DNA of 64,000 nt from Paramoeba atlantica (GCA_977017575.1 CDRNVI010000079.1:43746-107745), one strand, 5' to 3'; positions 19,984-30,764 are shown, counted from the first letter of the stretch. Notes: generated from the letters alone by a model not told the origin. Program-made: numbers and translations.

Positions 19984-22668
19984 ATGTCTTGCTTCCTTTC
20001 TGTGGCATTTCTTTCTCTCTTCCTATCCCTCTTCTCCCCACCTACGAAAACGGTGACCGGTCTCCAGCACGCGTCCCTTCAACTCCAATCGGATTCCACC
20101 CCCTTTTCCGTTTCTTCCGATTTCGCCTCTTTGTTTTTGCGCTCGGACGATCCCCCCCTATCCAACCCTTGTCGGGAAAAGACGAACCCTCACCATCCAC
20201 AGCTCTCCCCCGTGGGCCGCTTCCCCCTTGTATTTCCTCTTTACCCGCTCTGTTCTCGAGGGCTTACCATTTCCTGTTGTGAGGCACAGAATCCGGTCCC
20301 ACGCGCTCCTCTCCCGGCTCCCTGGTACCAAACCCTTTTTGAGTTTCTCCAGCACGCCTGGGACGCGCTTCAAAGATTTTGGTGCGCCTTCACCCCCTTA
20401 GCGGATCCCCGTCTTGATCTAAAAAACGAAATTGTGGAGAACGCCTTACATGAAAAGGACGCAAGAATACAAAAGGGGGGGCTGAAAAAGGAGGGGGAAG
20501 CCCAACAAAGGGTACTCTCATCCTTTGCGGGGACTTCCCTGTCCTCCTCATCCTCTTTTTCTTTGATGAAAGAAGCCCAAGGGGAAAGGAATAAAAAGGG
20601 GCATCCAGGAGAATCCTTTTCTGTTGTTTCTCCTCGGGGTCGCTCCTCCCATGGGGGAGCAGAAGGAAATAGGAATTCCAACGGTTTGAGGGCTTCGCAT
20701 AAGGAGATCGGATCTCCGGGATCTTTTTCAGCGATTCCGGAATCTTCGAATCCGTGTGGTGAAGCTTCCGTACGTTCCACAAAATCTTCAGAATCCTTTC
20801 CGGACACGTCTTTATCGAGGGCGGTGGAATCTTCAGCATCGGGTACAGTCCAAATTTCGTCAAATCCAACGCATTCTTTATCAAATCCAGCCCCATCTTC
20901 ATCAAATCCAGCCCCTTCTCCCTCAAACCCAGCCCCCTCCCCCCGGCGTCCCCCCCACCCCTCCCCCTCCCCCCTCTCCACCTTCTCCCTCCCCCGGGCC
21001 GCCCTCGCCGTGAACTTCTCCCGGCTCTCGTTTTGCAAAATCCCGGAGGTGCAAAGCCAGAAACACTTCGGGCCCCACACCGGGCTCACCAACGTGGAGC
21101 GCACCCGGCACTGCGTCGCCCACGCCTACGGCATGCGGGGGTATGCGCTCACCCAACGCATCGCCCCGGGCCCCTGGGAGGGGGTGGGGGCGGTGGCCCG
21201 GCGCGTGGTGCTGGGGTTCCACGCCGCGCGGAACCGACCGAACGGCCAGGCCTCCACCTTTTTCGAGCTGGAGCGGTGCGCGTGGTGCCGGGAGGGGGAA
21301 GAGGGGGAAATAAAGGGGAATAAATCGGGGGGAAGAAGGGGGGGAGAGGGGGAACGAGAAAAAAAAGAGGGACCGGAGAGACCGGAGTACCACGACGGCG
21401 TACTGCCGTGGTCCGGGCGAAAAGAAGCCGAGGAGGGACACGGTCCGCAGGGCCAGCGGGAGGAAAGGGTTTATTCGCACTCCGTTCCCGTGGAGGGGTT
21501 GTTACAAAAAGGGGAGACGGGGGAGAAACAACGTATCAAGATTCAACCCCGTACGTTGGATGATTTCCCCGCCGTCCATCGCGGGTGGAACGCCATGTGG
21601 CTCGCACTCGCGCCCAAGTTCCAGGAGACCTTGGTGGAGTGGCTCTTACCCGATAATGAACGAGAACTACCCCAACCCCACCCTTCCGGAACCCTCCGTA
21701 CCCAGCTGGGGAGTAGTACCTCCTCCTCCTCCTCATCCTCCGGTTCTTCCCAGGATACCAATGTCCCGGTAAATTCATCCAACCCACCCCCGAAAAAAAA
21801 GGTTGCCCCCAAACCCCTCGCCTCCCCCTTCATCCCCTCCATCCGCGAGATCCTCATCACGGGGCCCTGCATGGGGGGGGCGATCGCGACCCTCGCGGCG
21901 CTCCACCTGCACCACTGGCTCGGCTCCCCCGAGGCCCCCCCGGGGCTGGCCGAGCTGCGGGAGAAGATTGTGGTCTACACCTTCGGGAGCCCCCGGGTGG
22001 GGAACCAGGCCTTCGCGGGGCACTACAACCAGCGCCTCGGGGCGCGCACCTTCCGGGTCGTGAACGCGGGGGACGGCAAGGTGCGGCTCCCCCCGGCGTG
22101 CCTGGGCTACGCCCACACCGCCCACGAGGTGTTCTTCCCGAGGGAAGTGCCCGCGATGGGGGCCGGGGAGCCGTTCCCCCCGGAGCTCGCGCCGGTGTTT
22201 GGGCGGGATTTGGAGCCCAGCCCGGGGAAGGGGGGTGGGGGGGAGCGGAGGGCGTTTTTAGCCGCCTCTTCGGTTTCCGCAACGTCGGGAAACGGTGTTG
22301 GATTACCCCCGGGGCGTGAAAGAAGGGCGTGGTTGAGAGGGGGGGAGGGCATACACGACAACCGACGCGCTCTGCGGTGGGGGAGAGAAGAGGGGGACGT
22401 TTCTGCGTCTCCCACTTTTGCGCCATCTCCGATGGTGTCTGATCCCCAACCCACACTGTTTTCGCGTGCGGCTTCGTATCTTCGTCCGGGGAAAACAAAC
22501 ACGAGTGTAGCGCAAGAAGTATTTTTCGAAACCCCCGAGCTCGGGGCGAGCAATTCTATATGCACCGCACTGCCTCCGGTGAATGCACACACGTTTTACT
22601 TTGGTCGGCCCATTCTGTCCTGCTGGCCGTATGATGTGAAGGTCCAGGATACGGTGGGTTCTTGTTAA
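19984..22668 (+). CDS. Class-3 lipase-like protein, nucleophile position Cys instead of Ser
   Basis: The 894-residue single-exon ORF starts MSCFLSVAFLSLFLSLF, a strong signal peptide. A long Ser/Pro-rich low-complexity region follows, including a Ser-Asn-Pro repeat at about residues 295-325. The alpha/beta-hydrolase part has VHRGWNAMW (about 535), then ITGPCMGGAIATLAALHL, where class-3 lipases have G-H-S-L-G-G-A. The usual catalytic Ser is Cys629 (TGC at 21868). FGSPRVGNQAF (about 665), NAGDGKVRLPP with Asp697, and GYAHTAHEVFF with His711 complete the expected Asp and His. Codon use at 21.0-22.3 kb is extremely GC-rich, unlike neighbours. It may be a pseudo-lipase, a Cys hydrolase, or have altered specificity. 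Confidence 0.85.
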   Translation: MSCFLSVAFLSLFLSLFSPPTKTVTGLQHASLQLQSDSTPFSVSSDFASLFLRSDDPPLSNPCREKTNPHHPQLSPVGRFPLVFPLYPLCSRGLTISCCEAQNPVPRAPLPAPWYQTLFEFLQHAWDALQRFWCAFTPLADPRLDLKNEIVENALHEKDARIQKGGLKKEGEAQQRVLSSFAGTSLSSSSSFSLMKEAQGERNKKGHPGESFSVVSPRGRSSHGGAEGNRNSNGLRASHKEIGSPGSFSAIPESSNPCGEASVRSTKSSESFPDTSLSRAVESSASGTVQISSNPTHSLSNPAPSSSNPAPSPSNPAPSPRRPPHPSPSPLSTFSLPRAALAVNFSRLSFCKIPEVQSQKHFGPHTGLTNVERTRHCVAHAYGMRGYALTQRIAPGPWEGVGAVARRVVLGFHAARNRPNGQASTFFELERCAWCREGEEGEIKGNKSGGRRGGEGEREKKEGPERPEYHDGVLPWSGRKEAEEGHGPQGQREERVYSHSVPVEGLLQKGETGEKQRIKIQPRTLDDFPAVHRGWNAMWLALAPKFQETLVEWLLPDNERELPQPHPSGTLRTQLGSSTSSSSSSSGSSQDTNVPVNSSNPPPKKKVAPKPLASPFIPSIREILITGPCMGGAIATLAALHLHHWLGSPEAPPGLAELREKIVVYTFGSPRVGNQAFAGHYNQRLGARTFRVVNAGDGKVRLPPACLGYAHTAHEVFFPREVPAMGAGEPFPPELAPVFGRDLEPSPGKGGGGERRAFLAASSVSATSGNGVGLPPGRERRAWLRGGEGIHDNRRALRWGREEGDVSASPTFAPSPMVSDPQPTLFSRAASYLRPGKTNTSVAQEVFFETPELGASNSICTALPPVNAHTFYFGRPILSCWPYDVKVQDTVGSC

Positions 22669-23025
22669 GATGGGGTTAATGAAAGAGTATTTTCTTTTTA
22701 GTAAAATTTTGTTGAATGGTATACAGATTACGTTTAAAATCCTGAAACAAACAATTGAAAGAGTAAGAAATGTATGGGCGACGTGCCTCCTGATTCAAGT
22801 CCTCGTATATAAATTTAAGCTACCCTCCTCTTCCGGAACTCTTCCGGTACGCCAAACCCCTTAGTCCCGTATTCTTTTCATCGAAACCACTACACACGCG
22901 ACAAAACACTTTCAACGATTTCTTTATTTATTTATCCTTTTTTCCCTCCCTCTTCCCTCAAAACATCTTTTTCCACCTCTCTCCCTTCCTTTTTTCCCAC
23001 CTCCCCCTTTCCTTCTTCAAACAAA
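22669..23025. promoter_or_regulatory. Pyrimidine-rich upstream region of the Sec63-like gene
   Basis: Bases 22918-23010 are almost entirely T and C on the plus strand, ending in an A-rich start context (TTCTTCAAACAAAATGG). A comparable T/C-rich leader precedes the lipase and the ATG near 63.89 kb, suggesting a shared initiator or 5' UTR style in this genome. No AG lies between the tract and the ATG, so it does not look like a trans-splice acceptor. Confidence 0.5.
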
Positions 23026-25404
23026 ATGGAGGACGACAAATTCCCCACCTTCTTTTTCGGCGTCATGAGCGCCATCCTCCTCGTCACCGTGGCTCTCCCC
23101 CTCACCTGGGGCACCCTGTGCCATCTGAGCCACAAACTTGCCCCCTTCCTGCCCTCTCTTTTTGAAACCACAGAGCGCGACAAAAAGGTCTCTGGAACCC
23201 CCTGGAAACCGCAGCTTTCAAAAAAGAATGCCAGCGCCTCTTTCTCTCCCTCCTCTCGATCCCCCAGTGTGGATACACAAAAAAAGGTCGAGAAAACAAA
23301 TTTTTCGGAGTCTCCCAATCCAAATTCAACCTGTGAAAACGCAATTTCGCCATCTTTCCTATCTTCTCTACGTTCCCCATTCACTCCCTTTTACGGCAAT
23401 CTTCATTTTTGGCTCTCCCACCCCTCCCATCTCTACGCCCACTACCGCATCCTACGCACCCACCCCGCCCTTCTCCGTAAAATCGTATTCCCCCGCGTCT
23501 CCTCCTTTTGCTTTCGGCCCAAAGTGTTTCTCCTTTTCCTTTGGGTTCTCTCAGTGTATCTTTTCGCCACACAAATTCCGAAAGCGGCCTCGTTTGAGGT
23601 TTTGGGGCTTAACCCCGCGACGGCTTCCATCGGGGAAATTAAAAATGCCTACCGCAGTTTAAGTTTTCGGTACCACCCGGATAAGGACCCGAGCCCGGAG
23701 GCCCGGGAGCGGTATGGGAAAATACGAAAAGCGTTTAAACGACTCACCGGGGCGAAACTTGCGGAAGATGGCACCCCGGTGGAGGATACGGAGGAACCCC
23801 TCGGGGTAGGGTTCGCGCTCCCGTTCTTTTTGCGTGACCCCGAGCATGAGGGACGGACGCTGGTGATTTTGCTGCTGTGTGCGTTTGGGATTCCGGCGGT
23901 TTTGCTGTATTTCTTTTTTATTCGCGAGAAAACGACCTATGGGGTGGTTTATGAGCGGCTGAAACAAATGGTGACCCTCGCGCGCGGGTTGCATGGGGAA
24001 ATGGGGATGCCGGAGAATCCGAAGGTCGCGGCGACGAAGCTGCATCAGGAGAATATTCAGAAATTGTTAAAACAGGCCGGGTTGTGGCAAAGTGGGATGG
24101 TCCCGGAGGTGGTGCATAACCTCCCGGATCTCGCCCGGCTGCATAAGTTGTGTTCGCATGCGAAAAATGCAACGGGGCGGATGCAGCAGGATGCACTGTT
24201 TCGGCTGCAAAGTCTCGGGTTTGAAGATGACGCACTGCAGTCGTTGATACAAACGATATTAAGCGAGGAATGGGAGAAGCCGTGTGCGGCCGCAAAACCT
24301 CTGGAAAACATAGCCGCAGAGATCTCGCGAAATCCGCCAGATTATTTTCCCGTCTCAGAGGAACAGTTTGAGGCCGCAAATTACTTTTTAGGCTTCGTCA
24401 TGGAACTCATGCCACCCGTGGTGAAGCCGTTTGATTTACAAAACCGGTCTACGCGGTTGTTAAAGTTATATCGCGATAAAGAGTCATTGCTGCATAAATG
24501 TCACCAGTGGGCACAAAAAATGGAAAAAGATAAAAGGGAAAGAGAGAAGAATGAAAAGGGGGAGAAGGGTTGTGAAGAGGAGAGATCAATGCTGTCCCAG
24601 GAAGCAAAATCACGTGAAAACGAAAAAACGCAATCCGAGTTTTCGAGTAAAAGTTCTCTGGGTGTCGATCCGACACTTTCGAGTGACTCACTGGGTGCAA
24701 ATTCGTGTGATAAGCTGAAAGTGACCTCATCTTCCTATTTAGAGGTCAACTCCGAAACGCACCCCCAAACCGGGAAACTTTTCTCCCCGCGCGAAGGCTC
24801 CGCCCTCCAGGAATCAAATCCTTTACATTCCACAAGCCATACCTCTCTTTCTTCGGTCACCACATCTTCTTTACCTTCCGAACAAAACCGAATGTCCTCA
24901 AAAACCTCTTCTTCTCACACCTTCGACACAATCCGTCCCGCCGGCAGCCAAAGCGCTCCCTCCCCTGCCTTACGCCCTCCTCGACCCCATGCTGCCGAAA
25001 CTCATGAAAATCTTCATGAATCCAAAACATTACAAAACGAAAACTCTCCACCATGTCTTCCCCCTTTCGCAAATCCCAAAATCTCTTCTCATCCCTCCAA
25101 CCCCACCCTCTCCCCTCCTTTATCCCTTTCTCTTCACAAAACAATACAAAACGGTGAAAACAAAAAATCCAATTTGTTTTATGAAACCCAAGAAAGGGAA
25201 AGAAAGGAAATTACGGTTTCTAAATCCCTCAGTCCGCAGTGGGTGGAGAAACTCCTCGCCCTCGATGAGGAGATCATGACGATGCACAACGATATGAATC
25301 GCAGTGCGATTGAGTATCTCAGCAGCGGTCACCACCGACGGATGAAAAAGTTCCAGAAATACAAGGAGGCGGAGCGTAGGAAGCTCGCTCCAGGGGGGCG
25401 GTAG
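23026..25404 (+). CDS. Sec63-like ER J-domain translocon protein
   Basis: A 792-residue ORF. An N-terminal membrane segment (about residues 12-32) and a second (KVFLLFLWVLSVYLFATQ, about 165-183) precede a J domain (about 188-242) with the HPD motif at 217-219, and a third membrane segment (LVILLLCAFGIPAVLLYFFF, about 279-298) follows. TM-TM-J-TM is the Sec63 topology, with the J domain in the ER lumen recruiting BiP to the Sec61 channel. A helical Brl/Sec63-type region follows to about residue 500. The tail contains a Ser/Thr-rich low-complexity insert (about 505-735) in place of the usual acidic end. The long Ser-rich loop between the first two membrane segments is unusual. Very likely a single-copy host gene. 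Confidence 0.85.
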   Translation: MEDDKFPTFFFGVMSAILLVTVALPLTWGTLCHLSHKLAPFLPSLFETTERDKKVSGTPWKPQLSKKNASASFSPSSRSPSVDTQKKVEKTNFSESPNPNSTCENAISPSFLSSLRSPFTPFYGNLHFWLSHPSHLYAHYRILRTHPALLRKIVFPRVSSFCFRPKVFLLFLWVLSVYLFATQIPKAASFEVLGLNPATASIGEIKNAYRSLSFRYHPDKDPSPEARERYGKIRKAFKRLTGAKLAEDGTPVEDTEEPLGVGFALPFFLRDPEHEGRTLVILLLCAFGIPAVLLYFFFIREKTTYGVVYERLKQMVTLARGLHGEMGMPENPKVAATKLHQENIQKLLKQAGLWQSGMVPEVVHNLPDLARLHKLCSHAKNATGRMQQDALFRLQSLGFEDDALQSLIQTILSEEWEKPCAAAKPLENIAAEISRNPPDYFPVSEEQFEAANYFLGFVMELMPPVVKPFDLQNRSTRLLKLYRDKESLLHKCHQWAQKMEKDKREREKNEKGEKGCEEERSMLSQEAKSRENEKTQSEFSSKSSLGVDPTLSSDSLGANSCDKLKVTSSSYLEVNSETHPQTGKLFSPREGSALQESNPLHSTSHTSLSSVTTSSLPSEQNRMSSKTSSSHTFDTIRPAGSQSAPSPALRPPRPHAAETHENLHESKTLQNENSPPCLPPFANPKISSHPSNPTLSPPLSLSLHKTIQNGENKKSNLFYETQERERKEITVSKSLSPQWVEKLLALDEEIMTMHNDMNRSAIEYLSSGHHRRMKKFQKYKEAERRKLAPGGR

Positions 25405-26952
25405 GGGAAGAGAGGAGGGGTTTGTATTTTTGGTATTTTCTTGTAAAGTAAAAAGGTCTTTTTTATGGGTTTGTGTTTTTTTAAAGGGTAAAAAGTAAAA
25501 TCCACAATGTGAAAGTGTTGGTTGGTTGGTTTTTTTAGCAAACTGAAACTCATATTGCGGGTGGGTGGGTTTTTTTGATTTTGATTTTTCTATAGAAACT
25601 TGTATTCTACACCTACGATGGGTATGTGCTTTTGAGGAACACCATTTTGGAATTTTGATTTCTCTTGTGTAAACATTTCCGGAGTCTATCCGAACACGTT
25701 CTTAAATTCTACACATGGTGTTATTGCAGCTTAGTGTACGTAGCTGGTTTTGAGACGTAATTTTCGAACATATTTTTAGTTTAGTTTTTAACAGTAGTGG
25801 TTTAAAGCTCTGAAAATATTTCTCTCTATTTTTTTATGGAATATGATTGAATGCCTGATGACCTCATCGCACACTCGATATTGAAATTTCAATAGAAAAT
25901 TTTTTGAAAGAAGCGTGCACTTCTTACTGCTATTCCGCCCACTGAGAAATGTACATCGAAGGGAAACTAAAGTGAGATGCACTGCTTAATTCCATGACCT
26001 CGGTCTCCCCAATGGAGGCAACGCCCTGTCTCAGCATTGCAAATACCAAGGCTTCGGGGGATACCGTTTATGAGGCTTCTTTGCGTCGCTCAGTCCCGTT
26101 CGCTGTCGAATTGAGCAAACTGTGCTACCTGTATACCCAGAATGCAAAAGGTCGTGGATTTCTGGTGGTTTGTACTTGTATTTAGTGGAGACCTCGCGAT
26201 TGGGAAGATCTTCTATCGCTTCCTGTGACACGGTAGCCTCCCTCGAGGCCCGCTAGACGTGGCTTGCATTGGTTCTCTCCAATGCAGCAGACTGTTGTAA
26301 CATGCCTCGTCGGCTACATCTCCCAGTTGTGTGGAACAACATCGGGCTGGGGAGTTGGTGACCGTGGAACGTTCCCCAGCCACTCTTTTCTTCACTCTAC
26401 TAGCATGGAGCGATTGGTGACTGGGAGTTTGACCGGCCGGTCACATAAGATCGGGCAACAGTTCAATAAATTGCTGCGCCGTTACGCTAAAATGTCAAAC
26501 AAAACCGCGGCATATTCAGTTGGATATTCAGTTGACAACTGCGGAGCCGTAAAGGAGACGCCCCACCACCGCCTAAGGTAGTGGATAACAGTAACTGCAT
26601 TTCTTGTTCCCACGTCGTCGTAAACTGTTTCGAGTTAGAGTATCACCTACCACGGCTTGAAACAAGCTGTCAGGGCATACGTATTCGAAGCCTTGTGGTA
26701 GTCCTCGAACAAAGCACAGGTTCGGAATACATCTGAGACAAAGGGGCATTCCATCGTCCCAATGGCTGCCACCGCCATATTCAAAGCAATCTGGCGGTTC
26801 CTCTTTTATTTTGTATTTTCTATTTTGGGGTTCTATCTTCTAGTTTTCTATCTTCTTTTGGGTCTTTATCGCCTCCAGAATTAGTAACAGGTCCTGCGAA
26901 GTTTCCGATACCGAGTGCATGTTCCGCAGGCGTTTGCCCCCGGCGTTTGTCG
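25405..26952. other. Intergenic, no supported gene
   Basis: The first 150 bp are T/G-rich and probably hold the 3' UTR of the Sec63-like gene. The remainder has only short ORFs without coding character. From about 26800 the sequence grades into retroelement remnant. Confidence 0.4.
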
Positions 26953-28146
26953 TCATGTGTAGCGTCGGGCAAGGGAAACACCTCGCTCTTTTCTGATACC
27001 ACTTCTTCTTTTGGCGCATAAGATGTCAGTCAAGGCGACTAGCACTGACTGCGTTACCTCACGACTGGAGCATTCCCCCATCGCTATGGGGAGATAGGAA
27101 GAATGGTGCCCAACCGGGGCCCCTGGTTTTGAGAACAATTTGAGGGACGCCCCGGTCAGGAGCTCCCTCATTGAAGGGGGGAGGGAATTCGTGGTAGTCC
27201 CCTGTATAATCCATGTCACAGCCCCGAGGATCCTCTTCCAAGAGTATCGGAAGCAGAAGCTCCTTGGTCCACCCAGTCGGACCTGGTGCTCGGAGGGAAG
27301 CGAGGCTTTCGGCCCTTCTGGCGACGTCCGCTGGGGATGGAAGGGGACCGTGCCGGGCCTTGTCATAGAGGTAAATCCCTGGTGTGTATGGACTCCCTGT
27401 CGGGTGGAGACATTTGTCCTGCTCAAGGGCAGCCGTCGGATTCGCCGGTGGGTCGAGGGGCTCCTCGAGAGTAGCCGCCGCCCTCGAGAAACAAGAGGCC
27501 CTACACAACTCCTCCACCCGTTTCTTAATGGAAGCCTCCGTGGCTATACTTTCTAAGATAGGGCCTGGATTTGCCTCTATGCATCCGCGCCGGAGATTAC
27601 ATCGGACCAGTTCGGTGAACCAGCCCGAGTTAGCGATCAACTGTTTGTTTGGAAGAAAGGTCCAGCAGGCCGATCCGTCGTCGGCGACGTATGGGCTCCA
27701 GGCTTTTGCGAATTCTTGGGTTATCCCGAACGAATGGCATAAAAAGAGGGGGATGTTCGCCTCCTCCACCGTGCCAGGCGTTTGAAGGCAGGCTCCGGTC
27801 CGGCTACCATCGTATATCATGATGTGGGGCCCGTACGAAGAGCCTACGTTGGGAACAGAGATAGAGGTCCATAGGCATTCTGCCGCTTCGAGATCGGCGT
27901 CGGACTCGAGGTATGGTTGCTAGGGATGCCCAGGGTGACACCTATAGCCTGTGTCAGCCCCTGAAGGCTACCCAGCCCCGGCCCGCAAACCTGGATCCTA
28001 CCTTCAGCTAGTGGACCTAGATGAAGATTCACTTTTGTCCAGTCCCCTGCGTGAGGAGGGGGGTTCTCGGCCATGCCCCCTCCTTCGCTCCGGGAATGAC
28101 ATTCCGACCAGCCCAGGAGTAAAAGCGAATGAAAAATATTCGACAA
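26953..28146 (-). pseudogene. Non-LTR retroelement remnant (region N-terminal of RT)
   Basis: The main open part (27820-27059) contains CIEANPGP (27560-27571 encodes NPGP) and SLASLRAPGPTGWTKELLLP. The latter is the A-P-G-P-x-G-W-x-x-E-L-L block found just N-terminal of reverse transcriptase domains in non-LTR elements and also present in the two RT elements at 42-48 kb (GTSAGTMGLRPEHL). The RT palm motifs are absent, and frames shift at about 27060 and 27840. An upstream minus frame (28146-27844) is Pro/Gly-rich and may be its N-terminus. The element appears 3'-truncated. Confidence 0.55.
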
Positions 28147-28439
28147 GTCTTAATTGAACCTATTCTCATATTACACCCGAGTGCACACAATTTTATATCA
28201 AAAAGCTCTCATTGATCAGTATCCGCATCAATCATTTCCTCACCAAAAGAAAGCTGCTGAAAATCGTTGGAGACGACTTCTGTCTCCAAAGCAGCTTCTG
28301 CAGGCGTTGCGCCAATAAGATTGCTGCCACGTAGAGATTGTATCCGTTGGGGGGAAATTGTTTCTGCGCCTCGTAGAAGGTGAGATGAGAGCTTGCGTTC
28401 AGTCTCACGATGCGTCGACGAACTGTACGTCAACACGGC

Positions 28440-28620
28440 TTACCCAAGAGGCGTAAGCCGGGTAAGGGAACTGGTTCCCTGAGGGGAGGGTCCGGGACGG
28501 TCCTCCGAGTACTGGACCTAGTCGGTTCTCGGCCCAGCCTCTTATAGTGAGACCGTCAGGAATATTGCGATGAGCGGGTTTGAACTCGCCGTCTGAGCAC
28601 CATGTGCTTCAAACTTTGAA
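28440..28620. other. GC-rich structured-looking stretch with tRNA-like T-arm
   Basis: The stretch contains short complementary blocks (GGGAACTGGTTCCC at about 28465-28480) and, on the minus strand, GAGTTCAAACCCGC, which resembles a tRNA T-arm. The remaining cloverleaf cannot be drawn. It could be a SINE or retroelement 3' end. Confidence 0.3.
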
Positions 28621-28623
28621 TTC

Positions 28624-30388
28624 TTAAACCTCGTAAACACTGGGAAACTTATAATGACCGACTGTTTCCCACCACTTGAGCTCAGTAGTGTGACAAGAAG
28701 GATTCCATTCATAGTCACTGCAATTCAGGTAAGAGCTCCATTCATTCTCAGTGATATGAAATGTTGGATTGCCGCTGCGAAATAAATCATTCGCTCGATC
28801 CACGGATATCGGTAGAATGCCTGACTTTTTCGCCCGCAATGTTATAAAATCTGGGGCAAACCACATTATGTCCTCACAAAATTTCATGTTGTGCTTGTTG
28901 TTTAGACGCGAAAGATGGTGTTTCAATGCAACCTGGAGGGCTTCGCATCCAGCCTCCTCTTTGCTGATGCGAGTCAGCTTCTGAATCATAGGCCATACTG
29001 TTGTGGCTGTGGAAGTCCCGTCCAAGTCAGAGAATCGTTGCAATGCATCATGCAAGGGGGCTAGCCGGGAACAGAATTCACTTGCCGAAGACATAATGCT
29101 ACGAACAGAGCACGTGCTTATAAGTTCGGCACACTTCCTTACTGACTCACTGACACGTGGATTGCATAATTCTGTAACAGTAGGCATTTGTACTTTGAGA
29201 AACTCTATGCATGTAAATTTGTCGTGACACCATCGTGTCACTCCTCCAAGTTTCGGTACCGTAACTCCGGAAACTTCTTTTGCGTTACGAAGATCCTGGA
29301 CAACTTTAGGGCCCATGGAAAAAAGTACCTGAGCACACTTCTCAATGTCTCTTGGGAAGCTTGCAAGCTCTTCTATAATGGTTGGTGCGCTGTCTGGACA
29401 CAGTTTGTCTAAAACCCGCAATGACGCTAACAGATCATCTAGCAGTTCGATCCGGTCTCCCTCGTCCAACTTATTTGACTGAACAGCGCCATACCATTGA
29501 ACGAAATACTGCTCTGCGTCTCTCGTTTTGGCATCAAAGCCTCCAAGAAGTACATCTAAAGCAACTCCACGGTATCGTTCCTTCTTCGCAGTCACCTTTT
29601 CGGCACCGTAAAAACTTTGTCGAAAATACTTCTTGAAGTTAAACAGAGGCGTGTTTTCGTATTCTTTCATACTGTCGCGTGCAATGTTATTCAGAAAATG
29701 ACCAATGCACGAGAGCAGGGCAACAGATGGTAGCTTATTCAGTATCGCGTTATTGAAGTCTCCCCAATTGTTCTCTCCTATGGGACGAATGCGGTCGAAT
29801 ATGCGTTTCGTTTCTTCTTCGGCTTCATCCCGTGCAACGTGATTAACCGCGCATCCGTCCACCATCATATAACGCAGTTTGCCCAGCAAATGCACCCCTA
29901 TTATGGAACTCAGCGTCTCAACCAGAATTTCGGCTGATTCCTTCCCGTTGAAGGCTTTGCGTCTAGGATGATACATTGGGGGGAGAAGGTAATCACTCTG
30001 GGCGACATATAGAACACCCACCAAGACATGTTCGCTCAAAACTTTGTCGATTCCCGCGTCCACAGCAATCCCAAAAAAGGGCTCTTGTGTAATATCGTTT
30101 ACAATCTTATTCCATATTTCTTCCGCCATATCCTTTTCCCACTTTGCGCATCAACTTGTGGTTCTTAGTGAGCAGAGAAAGAACTTCACCCTGCGTTGCA
30201 CCTACAGAGCGTAATTCCTCGTACTCGTAAATAAGAGAGTGGGCGGCCTTGCACGAGAGGTTGGTCTGTGAAACCAGGCAAGGAATACACTTTTGCACAA
30301 ATGTTTGAACGGACCGAGTTGGATGATCCTCCCCTTCTTTTACGCCTTTATGAGCTTCATCACGAGGACAATCACACCCGGTGCACAC
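28624..30388 (-). pseudogene. hAT-like transposase, one frame break near the N-terminus
   Basis: The large part (30129-28624, 501 residues) has an RNase H-like core: FFGIAVDAGIDKVLSEHVLVG (first Asp region), MVDGCAVNHVARDEA (second Asp region), then CIGHFLNNIARD, GGVTRWCHDKFTC, and a C-terminal WWETVGHYKFP resembling the hAT dimerisation motif. The preceding frame (30388-30107) carries CTGCDC and the N-terminal helices and overlaps the main frame by about 20 bases, so a single indel separates them. Its N-terminus ends about 40 bp from the IS30-like element's left array. DUF659/hAT-type is the best assignment; the exact subfamily is uncertain. Confidence 0.65.
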
Positions 30389-30428
30389 GTGCTTGATGTG
30401 GTGGTAATAGTGGTTGTTATACGCCGAA

Positions 30429-30628
30429 TGCCACTCGCACCTTTATAACGCATAAAACTCGCACCCTTATAACGCATAAAACTCGCACCCTTATAATGCA
30501 TAATGCACCCTGATAACGCATATTGTCCCACTGATAATGCATATTGTCCCACTGATAATGCATAAAAACTCGCACCCTTATAACGCATAAAACTCGCACC
30601 CTTATAATGCATATTTTTTGCGAGCCCC
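30429..30628. repeat. Left subterminal array of the IS30-like element
   Basis: About ten units of 20-24 bp such as CTCGCACCCTTATAACGCAT and TGTCCCACTGATAATGCATA. The core TATGCATTAT/ATAATGCATA is common to arrays elsewhere in the window. The outermost units are inverted relative to the outermost units of the right array. Confidence 0.85.
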
Positions 30629-30764
30629 TCAAAAAAAAAGTGACCCCCCCTCGAAAAAAAAATCGACCCCATGAAAAAAAAGTGGAGGGGGGGAAATAAG
30701 TTAAAAAGAAAAAAAGTGGAGGGGAGAAACAAGTTAAAGAGCGCTAGTATTTCATTCCTGCTCC

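Noticed and set aside
20370-22592. Many antisense and shifted ORFs over the lipase gene (up to 244 codons)
   Set aside because: The GC-rich codon bias of the sense gene removes stops in other frames; none shows a domain.
22918-23020. Polypyrimidine tract as a trans-splicing signal (kinetoplastid-like gene)
   Set aside because: No AG between the tract and the ATG, and neighbours are not arranged as a polycistron; more likely a leader/promoter trait.
23381-24379. Antisense ORFs over the Sec63-like gene
   Set aside because: No domains; shadows of a well-supported sense gene.
28555-28620. tRNA gene on the minus strand
   Set aside because: Only a T-arm-like piece is present; no acceptor or anticodon stem can be formed.
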